Shown here in pieces: positions 9,611-17,941 of a DNA stretch of 23,204 bases. Location of the stretch: contig NC_049994.1 of NCBI RefSeq assembly GCF_000003815.2, positions 18,402,268-18,425,471 on the forward strand, written 5' to 3'. Under the pieces are notes generated by a model, which had not been told where the DNA came from, searched no databases, and saw only the letters and a list, made by a program, of their open reading frames with translations. Within the stretch, counting starts at the first letter, position 1. Each line of letters opens with the position of its first letter. Position numbers and translations under genes: made by a program. The stretch comes from Branchiostoma floridae. Taxonomy: Eukaryota; Chordata; Leptocardii; Amphioxiformes; Branchiostomatidae.

Positions 9611-9705
9611 ATGGCTGCCTCCGGAGGATATCGTGTTCTTCTAGTGCTGTTTCAGGCCACAAACAGCCATTTTCCGGTCAGCTCCGTGTCTCCACAAAAC
9701 ACAAG
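9611..9705 (+). CDS. Candidate first coding exon on +, unrecognised
   Basis: ATG at 9611 has a strong start context (CCAAAATGGC) in a CpG-rich stretch (CGGAGGACGGACGTCCCCGG). It encodes MAASGGYRVLLVLFQATNSH... for 31 codons plus two bases, and ends at a good donor (ACAAG|GTATGT). The hydrophobic VLLVLF segment at residues 9-14 could be a short signal peptide. The next exon is not certain. An acceptor CCACAG at 10267 would add 16 codons and then a TGA. An AATAAA on + lies at 11559-11564. The exon sits just beyond the 3' end of the - strand gene, so the two units would converge or overlap. Function unknown. Confidence 0.4.
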
Positions 9706-9733
9706 GTATGTGTAGACTTTGTTAACAGTGTAA

Positions 9734-9739
9734 TTTATT
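9734..9739 (-). terminator. Candidate poly(A) signal of the five-exon gene
   Basis: TTTATT on + reads AATAAA on -, about 195 bases after the predicted TAG. Its position closes the gene model inside the insertion. Confidence 0.4.
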
Positions 9740-9932
9740 TGCAATGGGTAACGTTTAATGTCAGAACCCCGACGGAAATATAAGAACCACCGCGCGCTCC
9801 CAAACCAACAGTGGTCGGAAGCTACATGACATACTGCAGATGATATGGGGAATCCTACTACATGTACAAGCAACTACTGTTAGGTGACATGTGTGGGGGC
9901 GTAAGGATATACTGTAGTTCTTTCCGTTGCAA

Positions 9933-12769
9933 CTAGTATGTGTCGGTGAATGTGCATAAATTTTTCGCTCGGCAGCTGAGGGGGAGGGGGGCGATATATA
10001 TTCCCGGGTACATAGACGATAGACTTGTGGGTTGTTGTTCAATTTTGTATCGGCACACGAACATAGAAAGTGCTCACAGTACAGTTCGAAATTACGATAA
10101 GAATTTGTAACTACAGTTGTGTAATTTTGTGTGATTGTGTCACTATTGTGGATATCAGTTAGAGTAGTTCACGTTGTCATTTGAATTGAATATAATATAA
10201 ACTTACCTTGAAACCGGCTGCACATGGAATGCCCATTTTAAAACCTTTTTTGTTTTATGATCCACAGAATGTACATTTCTTCTACCAGTCCTTGCTTCAT
10301 CTACATGAGTTATCAGTGAGTTATCAGTATCACCAAAGATGCTGTTGAAGCCTCATGTTAGCTACACAAGGGTAAATCACTAAATGGCATGCATTGTATT
10401 CGTCAAAGAATTATTTTTTAAGCAACCAACATAGAGGTGAACATTAAGAGTTTATTTCATCACATACATTCACTGAATAAATCTTTCTGAAATGCCTGAT
10501 AAAACAGATACATGTATGTTACTTGTCAGTCCTGCTGGGCATGAGCAAACCTATCTAATCATTCATGTTCTTACTTCATACTTGGCGGTACATGTATATC
10601 CTTTATTACATTGTACTTTTTGTAGACAAGTATGTTGTGTGCATGTTACCAAAAACTGCTGAAACAATTTAAGATTTTTCGGGTTGACTGAATTGACAGT
10701 GAAGGAGGATTAATCCACTGTATTATGTACCATTTGATGTAATGTTGCACAGCACTCAGTCTCTGCATTGAAGATTACCTGTATTTTAAATGTTGTTGTC
10801 TTGTATCTATGCAGAACTGAGTAGATGGTGTCATTGCTTGGAAATGAATATGTATAATAGTCTTTAATGTCCACATGTTGCCCTTAGGTTCTAATACTAG
10901 AAAAGATATTAAATACACGAATGAACAATTGTCCAGTATTGTACTTACCTGTGTGATTTGCCCTGAAGTAAGTTGTGATCATGTGTGTGTTCTATGAACT
11001 TTGCTATAGTCAAGTCAGGTTATTATATGCTTCTTCAAGGATTGTTGTGTAGAGGTTCTAATGGACTTCGGCTGTACAGAATGTAGCTTCAGTAAGACTG
11101 TAGCTGTAGATTGCATACAGATCATATGTGTATTTTGTATATTGTTCACATTCATCGAGTGATACAGGTTTGCCAAAAGTCCATTTCTTACAACAGTTCA
11201 CCATTATGTATTCATGTATGCCTTGATCACATTGTGAAATAGACAGCAGTTTTGTGATGGGAGTATATAGCTTGTAGTGCAGTATCGGCTAAAGATGACA
11301 CGAAGAGTGGATTGTAGTTTGCGCTTCTGCGCAGAATCCTGCTTTACCTTTTAACTTTGTGCAAAGAGCCAATTATAAAGCATCTATGGAAGAAGATGAT
11401 GGAAAAAATTTCATGTATCTTTAACGTTTAGTTATATTTGTTGACAACGAGTGTTGGACACATGAAGTTGCAAGAAATATGTATTTGAAATACTAATAGT
11501 CAACATATCTTATGTTATAAGCTACAACATTTTTTTGTCTTGTGTGATATTCAATGATAATAAAAACTGACTTGACTTGAGAATGACTTTGCCTAACCCC
11601 TAAGATTGTAGAATATAAATTTGTATAACTTGCATTTGAAATACTGGGAGTCAACAAATTATAACTTATGACCACTGGAAATGGTAAAATTCTAAACTAT
11701 AGGAGTGGGAACATTACCAGTAGATATCTGGGACACAGCAGTGAACTGTCTTGTTAACACTAGGACACATATGAAACTTACGTTCACAAGTACAAATGGA
11801 GCTAAATCTATTATAACCCAGCATTGTAGAGTTTGTCTCAGACATTTCCTAGTGTCATGAAAGTATCTTAATCCAATCCCAGGGTCTGCATTGAAACCTC
11901 CACTCTCTGACTCCTACAGTTACTGCACTGCTCGGTTGTTGACATCAAACTAAGTCAGGAAGAAGAATCATGTTCTGTTAGGTAAAGCACAAAAAAAATT
12001 GACAAATTAATGCAAGTGGATAGATGTAACTTATAATTATGTAACTACACAAAATTTATGCATGTGGTTGTCCACTCCCATTTACTAGTACATGTACTGT
12101 AATGGAATGTTGCATTCCATCTGGAACAGAGCCAATGTATTCCAAGAAGCAACAGTCCTTGTTGTTTACAACGCTATCTGAATTTTTCACACAAGTTTTC
12201 TCGGAAGGAAACTGGCGACTACGATAGGTACAATTTTTGAGCCCCCCTCCCCATTTTGCCGCGATGTAAAAAAAACTAAAATTGTATTTTTTGCCGGTTT
12301 TATTCACAATTACGATAAAGCCTAAAATCCCCATGATACCCAATTTGGTCCCAGTCGGATTTTGATATTTTTGTGTTACCATAGAATCGATCAATAAGGA
12401 AGGAATCCCCGAAACTTTCGTACATGAAAACAATAACACGTTGCTTCGTAACCGGGCCGCCATCTGGATTTCACGGCGGGCCCCGCTTGCCTCGCCGACT
12501 TTGACCGCTTCTAGTGGCTTAACTATTGGTGGTTCAATGTGGTTCAATTTGAGTTTTGAGAAGTTAAAGACACGGACTTTACGCTGAGATAAAAAATTTG
12601 CAATGAACCACGCTGTAAAATTGAAAACTAGACCCCTGAAAACTACGTAAAATGGGCAAACTCCAAGGGCCTGCTATAAGCATGCAGAGGGTCGCAAACA
12701 TTTCGACGAGAAAATCGGCAAGTTAAAACGTACCTGGTCACAAGAATCTCTGTCCAACGATGAAGACAT
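9933..12769 (-). CDS. Candidate five-exon gene, about 111-aa protein, unrecognised
   Basis: Exons on - are 12769-12734, 11848-11782, 11003-10949, 10341-10207 and 9975-9933 (TAG). Their donors are CAG|GTACGT, AAC|GTAAGT, CAG|GTAAGT and AAG|GTAAGT, and every acceptor ends in AG. The last acceptor has a C-rich tract (CCCCCCTCCCCCTCAG). Phases are 0, 1, 2 and 2 and join without a stop. The protein starts MSSSLDRDSCDQ and includes an ICTCEP stretch, a histidine-rich FIEHTHDHN segment and a basic HKTKKVLKW segment, and it ends CTFTDTY. Cys and His could bind metal, but I recognise no family. It lies wholly within the 3.46-kb insertion, with a CCAAT-containing upstream region and a poly(A) signal at the other end. 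The largest open frame here (12547-12056, -) would fall in intron 1. The splice sites are the main evidence; exon 2 is the least certain. Confidence 0.5.
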
Positions 12770-12957
12770 ATCTCTGTAACAGTTTGGTAGAACTCTGGTC
12801 TTTCAAAACAAGACCAATTGTAAGAAAATACACAAAACTGAGGAGTAACAAATGACGCGCCTTACGGAGCATTTACAAAGTACCAGCTACGTGATTGGAT
12901 AAGCCCGTCCCCGGAGGGTTCCGGAGGGTTCACGTGATACCCCCCCACCTCCTCCTG
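12770..12957 (-). promoter_or_regulatory. Promoter-like region of the five-exon gene
   Basis: Reading on -, CCAATCACGTAGCTGG begins at 12898, about 130 bases before the predicted start. A GC-rich stretch (CCCTCCGGAACCCTCCGGGG) lies just upstream of it. No TATA box is seen. The transcription start is not determined. Confidence 0.35.
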
Positions 12958-13107
12958 GGCGGAGTCAAATATCTTGAGAATCAGGAGACCAAGTTTGACC
13001 TTTGACCCGAAGCAGTTCACTTCTGACCCCTTGCCGCGACGAAAGAGAACAAAGCAGCCCGAGTCCCTGTTCCTTTACGCGAAGAGAAAACCCGTCATAG
13101 GAAGCAG
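12958..13107 (+). promoter_or_regulatory. Promoter and non-coding exon 1 of zinc-finger gene 3
   Basis: Homologous to 6190-6325. It has an intact DR1 element TGACCT-T-TGACCC (12996-13008) followed by GTTCAC and TGACCC half-sites. It ends at the donor GAAGCAG|GTAACAC (edge at 13107), and the intron runs to the acceptor ending at 14023. The block is cut on its 5' side by the 3.46-kb insertion, so any element upstream of 12958 now lies more than 3 kb away. Confidence 0.55.
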
Positions 13108-14023
13108 GTAACACTTAGCAGCGAGCAGTCAAGTATTTTGATGTTTAGCGTAAGAGTTTGGGGTCATTTCTGCGGGAAAAAGCCGAAGTAATATGATAGT
13201 TTGTAGGAGATTTCTGTATGTGAATACTAGTATGGTAGAAATGAAAGGGGAGGGGGGCGAGACCAAACATACGTGCGACCCTCATTTCCTCAGCACGTCA
13301 TGTAGGAGGCAAAATGGCCGTTTTGGAGGATACAATCGGACTTTTGGAGGGTATAAAAGGGTATGTAATGCCACGGAAGGCCGCTAGGTGTTTGTAAAGC
13401 TCACATGTGGAATGACGTAGCCAGTGGGAGGATGGGGTTGTTTTGCCAGTCTAAGTTGTGAGAAAGTATTTTATGTTGTATCATCTGCTATTAAGATCCC
13501 CTCCCCCCATTTTCATTACTGCCTCACATTTGAATTTGGTGGAAAGAATGATAATATCTTCCGTGTTGCACATCCACTTTCACAACTCTTATTACCATTT
13601 ATGACTCTGAACAAGGCTAACATTTTTTTTATCATTATCAGTCTAGAAGTGTCTTTCTGAAACATGATGCATATGTGAACCAGTTTGTTTACATTTATTT
13701 TATCATTTCAATGTTGATTTATTAATGCCCATTCCATTTTGGGGGTAGAATTAATTGTATTTGATACAAGAAAGGTCCTGAGTGAGATTCAAGGGTTGAG
13801 TAACTGTAAGGGCTGAGAGGGATATTGTAGAAATTTACTCTTACTAAAGGGAATTTTAAAAGCAACATCTCTGTTTTCACAAAACATGCCTAAATTGTTA
13901 CATAGTAGGTTGAAAGTTTCTGATCAAGTTCATAATCAAACTACTTTGTTTTCTACTTATTTTCAATGTCATATTTTGTCAATGACATGTCAATGTCTTT
14001 AAAATTAATTTCCTCATTATCAG
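13108..14023 (+). other. Intron of zinc-finger gene 3
   Basis: The intron runs from the GTAACAC donor to the ATTATCAG acceptor. It has the conserved G-run AGGGGAGGGGGGCGA (13246-13260) and TATAAAAG (13352-13359). Short frames in its first 300 bases are alignable in cassettes 2 and 4 but end differently in each, so I do not call them coding. Confidence 0.5.
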
Positions 14024-14030
14024 GACGAAC

Positions 14031-14876
14031 ATGGCAACGTCAGGATATGGGTCTCACACCGAAGTAGACCATAATCGCCATCATGGGTATCCCACCGAGG
14101 TTTGTCATATTGACAACGACCCAACATCAAGCAATGCAAACGATCAGGCAGCAGACCAAAATTTCAACTTGCATAGTGCTAGTGAGCATGCAGGAGAAAA
14201 GCCCTACAAATGTGTCCAGTGTGATTATTCTACAGCAGAGAAAGGCAATTTGGCCAGACATGTTAGAACAAAGCACACTGGTGACAAACGCTACATGTGT
14301 GGGGAGTGTGGGTACAGGGTGGCTGAAAAGTCTAAGTTGTCCAGACATATGAAAATCCATACAGGAGAGAGGTCCTACAAGTGTGACCAGTGCGACTATT
14401 CTGCAGCACGGAAATACCAGTTGGACCAGCATCGTACAAAACATACCGGTGAGAAACCCTACATGTGTGGGGAGTGTGGGTACAGGACAGTTCAAAGGTC
14501 TAAGTTATCCCGACATATGAGAATCCATACTGGAGAGAAACCCTTTAAGTGTGACCAGTGTGACTATTCTGCAGCAAGGAAAGTCACTTTGGTTACTCAT
14601 CAAGCAACTCACACCGGGGACAAACCCTACATGTGTGGAGAGTGTGGGTTCAGAACAGCTCAAAGGTCTAAGTTATCCCGACATATGAGAACCCATACTG
14701 GAGAGAAACCCTACAAGTGTGACCAGTGCGAGTATTCTGCAGCAGAGAAATCAAGTTTGAACAACCATTTAGCAAAGCACACCGGCGAGAAACCATACAT
14801 GTGTGGAGAGTGTGGGTACAGGACAGCTCGGAAGTCATCCTTGTCTAGACACATGAGAACCCATACAAGAGAATGA
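14031..14876 (+). CDS. C2H2 zinc-finger protein, gene 3 of the cluster
   Basis: A single coding exon gives 281 residues. ATGGCAACG follows the acceptor by 7 bases, as in the sister genes. The leader covers residues 1-58 (MATSGYGSHTEVDHNRHHG...) and is richer in His and Asp than its sisters. Eight intact fingers run from residue 59 to within three residues of the C-terminus. They keep strict two-finger alternation after the first finger, with odd fingers then of the K-C-DQC type and even ones M-C-GEC. The stop TGA (14874-14876) directly follows HTRE. The 3' sequence after this stop is repeated after a second stop at 15211, with three more fingers in between, so this end was created or copied by a local tandem duplication. 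Nuclear DNA binding is inferred; targets are unknown. Confidence 0.85.
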   Translation: MATSGYGSHTEVDHNRHHGYPTEVCHIDNDPTSSNANDQAADQNFNLHSASEHAGEKPYKCVQCDYSTAEKGNLARHVRTKHTGDKRYMCGECGYRVAEKSKLSRHMKIHTGERSYKCDQCDYSAARKYQLDQHRTKHTGEKPYMCGECGYRTVQRSKLSRHMRIHTGEKPFKCDQCDYSAARKVTLVTHQATHTGDKPYMCGECGFRTAQRSKLSRHMRTHTGEKPYKCDQCEYSAAEKSSLNNHLAKHTGEKPYMCGECGYRTARKSSLSRHMRTHTRE

Positions 14877-15330
14877 CCAAACAAGGATAATCTGTCAGAC
14901 TTGACAGTTACTATATCGTCTGTTTTTTCCAGTGCTTTACAAAGCACAAGCGGAAAACCTACATGTGTGGGGAGTGTGGGTACAGAACAACTCAGAAATC
15001 TAAGTTATCAACGCATATGCGAACCCACACTTGAGAAAAACCTTACAAATGTGATCAGTGCGACTATTCTGCAACACCGAAATCCACTTTGGACCATCAT
15101 ATGGCAGCAAAACACACTGGTGAGAAACCCTACATGTGTGGGGAGTGCGGGTACAGGGCTGCCCAAAGGGCTAACTTGTCTCGACACATGAGAACCCATA
15201 CAGGAGGATGACCAAAGAAGCTCGACATTGACCATATCGCCTGTTCATTAAGTTTTTCCAGTACTTTACAAAACACATTGGAGAATTCCAGTGTTTTCAG
15301 TGTCACTGCCCTGCAATATGGACCTATATG
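14877..15330 (+). pseudogene. Duplicated, interrupted finger segment after gene 3
   Basis: After a 65-base tail, three well-preserved fingers follow (from about 14957), the first with an in-frame TGA after its second histidine (CCCACACTTGA). The segment ends in GGATGACCAAAG at 15206-15217. That copies AGAATGACCAAAC at 14870-14882, so the offset is 335 bases. The tails after both stops align (TTTTTCCAGT, then CTTTACAAA). Beyond the second, a further decayed finger is seen (TTCCAGTGTTTTCAGTGTCA, about 15286-15305). No start codon or splice link to the main frame is visible. An intron over 14877-14945 is unlikely because there is no GT donor at the right place. Confidence 0.65.
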
Positions 15331-16860
15331 TGACTGAATTTTGATCTGAAACATCCGTAAAAACTGATGACGAACCGGCTGTACGGAGAGCCTGGATACA
15401 CGATACGTGACAACCCTGTGTGACCTTTCTGGACATTAAGTGTGCTTCCTACCTGACTTGTGAGACTCTCACTCAGAGAAGCCGTGTAGACTTGAAATGT
15501 GATCCTGCACATGAAACTTGGCTTGATTATTTTAAGCTTCTCATGTTTAGGATTCGAATGTCCACCATTTAACATAGTATTATAAAATGACTTAATAGAT
15601 GCCCATAGGATAAGTTGGAAGTTTGCTGTGTTTTTTTTCAAATAGGCAAGTGTTTTTGTTACTTTGTTATATATCTAACGTTTTTGCCGTAATGAAATAA
15701 TATTTTGTCTTCTTACAATATATTTTGTTTTGGACATGTCTAATCTGTGGTGAATACCAGGAAAAAATATGTGGCACCAGACAAAAGAAACTTGTTTACG
15801 ATAGAATTATAGAATGACTTCATATGATATATCATCGATGCTCATAGGATAAGTTGATACATGTTTTCAAATAGGCAAGTGTTTGCCCAAAGAAAGATAA
15901 GGCATCGAATTGGTTTTAGTTACTTTATTATATATCTAACATTTGTATCGTTAGCTAGATATAGGGAATAGTGTATGGTCTACTTACTTTGAACATATTC
16001 TGGTTTAGAAAATGTGTAACCTGTAGTGGATACTGGCAAAAAAAATACGCGGCCACACAAAAGCAACTTGGTCCCGGTGAAGTTAGTTTCTCTTTTTTTT
16101 TTTCAACTAACCTGCAGATTAAGTGTTAATGAAGGCATAAAGCACACTACGGTAGAAATGCGTAATGGTAGATATTTAGTTTTATATAAACGTTTTTGAA
16201 ACTTAACTATTGTTAAGGATGAAACTTAACCCTCTAATCTATGTATTGCTAAGTTTGTATAGTCTATCATGAATATTAAGCATGTTGTTCTCCATGAAGC
16301 TGTGTGAGAAGTAACACAAACCGTGGAATACCGACCTTACTGTCTATAGAATAAAAGGTTTAACATTGTCTACTGTCTCCGTCTGATTCCACAACAAGAT
16401 AGAACACTTGCTATCACAGTATATATATATAACGTATGTAACAGAGGTGTGATACAAAATCAAGTTTAATGGCATACATCTCTTTAGCTTTTACTCGTAT
16501 TTGCAAACTAAAAAACAACAACAGTTTGGTTCGCCGGACAGCAGAACTATGTTCCCTCTATAGAAACCCGATTCAGACAATACAAATAAATGCCAGAACT
16601 GTTAAGGAAAGCCTTTCGAAATGAAACAAATCCAACAGTACGAATATCAGGAGACTAGAATAAGATTTTTTAATACTTTTTTTATCAGACGAGCTAAATA
16701 TCCTCTAAGTGCTACTTCATAATGTTAATATTTCTAACGGCCCTCAGCCATGAACAAAATTTGGATCTGAATCTGTTGGTGAAAGATTGGCCATCATACT
16801 AAAGATAAGGCAAAGCGGCCTAACATCAAACTGATGACTTATCATGATGCTATGTAACGT
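15331..16860 (+). repeat. 3' flank block of cassette 3, with internal duplication
   Basis: No gene is seen. The block is homologous to 4396-5940. The pair 15560-15780 and 15810-16040 are diverged tandem copies, both with a CATAGGATAAGTTG ... CAAATAGGCAAGTGTTT ... ACTTTRTTATATATCTAAC order. It then continues into the CTCCATGAAGCTGTGTG and GATACAAAATCAAGTTTAAT segments shared with cassettes 1 and 2, and from about 16740 into the next promoter block. Confidence 0.7.
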
Positions 16861-17008
16861 GTTAGCGGAAGTCAAATATCTAGAGAATCAGGAGAACAAG
16901 TTTGACCTTTAACCCACGAAAGTTCAACTCTGACCCCTCGCTGCGACGATAGAACAAAGCAGATCGACTCCCGTTTTACGCGAGGAGAAAACCCGTCTTG
17001 GAAAGCAG
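16861..17008 (+). promoter_or_regulatory. Promoter and non-coding exon 1 of zinc-finger gene 4
   Basis: Homologous to 6190-6325 and 12958-13107, and uninterrupted. Its DR1 element is degenerate: TGACCT-T-TAACCC at 16903-16915, with G changed to A in the second half-site. It ends at the donor GAAAGCAG|GTAAGAC (edge at 17008). The intron runs to 17934. Confidence 0.55.
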
Positions 17009-17934
17009 GTAAGACTTAACAGCGAGCAGTCAGGTATTTTGATGTTGAGCGTAAGAGTTTGAGGTCATTTCTGTGGAGAAAAAGACGAAGTAATATGATA
17101 GTTTGTAGGAGATTTCTGAATGTGAATATGGTGGAAATGAAGGGGGAGGGGGGCGAGACTATACATACGTGCGACCCTCATCACCTCCGCACGTCATGTA
17201 GGAGGCAAAATGGCCGTTGTGGAGGATATGAATGGGTTTTTGGAGGATATTAAATGGTATGTAACGCCATGTAAGGCCGTTAAGTGTTTGTAAAGCTTTT
17301 GTGGGATATAGATTCGTATGTAATGCCATGGATAGCTGTTAGGTGTTCGTAAAGCTCACATGTGGAAACACTCCTTAGTGACCTTCAAACCAAGGAATTG
17401 ATGACGTAGCCAAGGGAAGTTTAAGCCTGTCTCATATTTTCAAGATGCTGGGAAAGATTTTATGTTGTATTTTCTACTATTGAATTTCTGCAAGTTTCTT
17501 AACTGCATCTGTTGCGTGCATAGACTTGAATCTAGTATAGCAGTAGGGTCAGCTGGGAGATTGATTTTATAATACCTGTGTTGTACATCCACTTTCGTAA
17601 CCTTTCTCCAATCCGTTTACATTGCATTTTCTTCATGGGAACATTTTCCTTCAAATTTCCTGCCATTTGGGGGTAAAACTAACCGTAGTTGATATAAGAA
17701 AGGACCGATATAAACGGATTTGGTGACTTCCATGGGGGTATTGTAACAGCATAATGATATAACAAATTACTCTAGAAAATAAAATTATAAAAATTCCACA
17801 AGGCAGCATTTCTTGAATCATGAATTTTGGTTAGGTTTTTAGGCAGTAGGTTGAAATCATCTGATTTAGTTATAGTTCAAAGTACTTTTTCTATCAATTC
17901 TACTAGTATGATGACTTTTAACTTTTCTTATTAG
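17009..17934 (+). other. Intron of zinc-finger gene 4, with a 59-bp tandem duplication
   Basis: The intron holds the G-run AGGGGGAGGGGGGCGA (17141-17156). The TATAAAAG site of cassettes 2 and 3 is changed to ATATTAAA here. About 17242-17297 and 17301-17356 are diverged tandem copies, both ending GTAAAGCT. It ends at the acceptor TTTTCTTATTAG. No coding exon is seen. Confidence 0.5.
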
Positions 17935-17941
17935 GCTGGAC

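Larger units (their letters stand above)
9497..12957. mobile_element. 3.46-kb gene-bearing insertion in the cassette 3 promoter
   Basis: The conserved promoter text ...GTGTTGGCGGAGTCA stops at 9496 and resumes at 12958 with GGCGGAGTCAAATATC. The uninterrupted form is visible in cassettes 2 and 4 near 6185-6205 and 16858-16880. GGCGGAGTCA occurs on both sides, a 10-bp direct repeat like a target-site duplication. The termini are G-rich (left) and C-rich (right) and share CAGGAGG in inverted orientation. That is too short to claim convincing terminal inverted repeats. A 9-11 bp duplication would fit a Mutator-like (Pack-MULE) event, or a DNA-repair insertion. The block carries CpG-rich promoter-like ends and an intron-containing gene, so it is not a processed retrocopy. 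Confidence 0.55.

Noticed and set aside
9761-10042. 93-codon frame on - (MNNNPQVYRL...)
   Set aside because: It overlaps the last exon and 3' region of the spliced - strand gene in another frame. It has no recognisable content, and its in-frame start is not near a promoter.
12056-12547. 163-codon open frame on - (MNHIEPPIVK...)
   Set aside because: It lies in intron 1 of the better-supported spliced gene, contains a CAGATGGCGGCC YY1-like motif typical of regulatory DNA, and its translation shows no domain or coherent composition.
13193-13387. Short frame MIVCRRFL... conserved in cassettes 3 and 4
   Set aside because: It is conserved only because the promoter-intron block is duplicated. The frames end differently, and cassette 2 has no equivalent start and stops early.
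14877-14945. Possible intron joining gene 3 to the three downstream fingers
   Set aside because: An acceptor-like TTTTTTCCAG is present, but there is no GT donor near the stop, and the same tail follows the second stop, so duplication explains it better.
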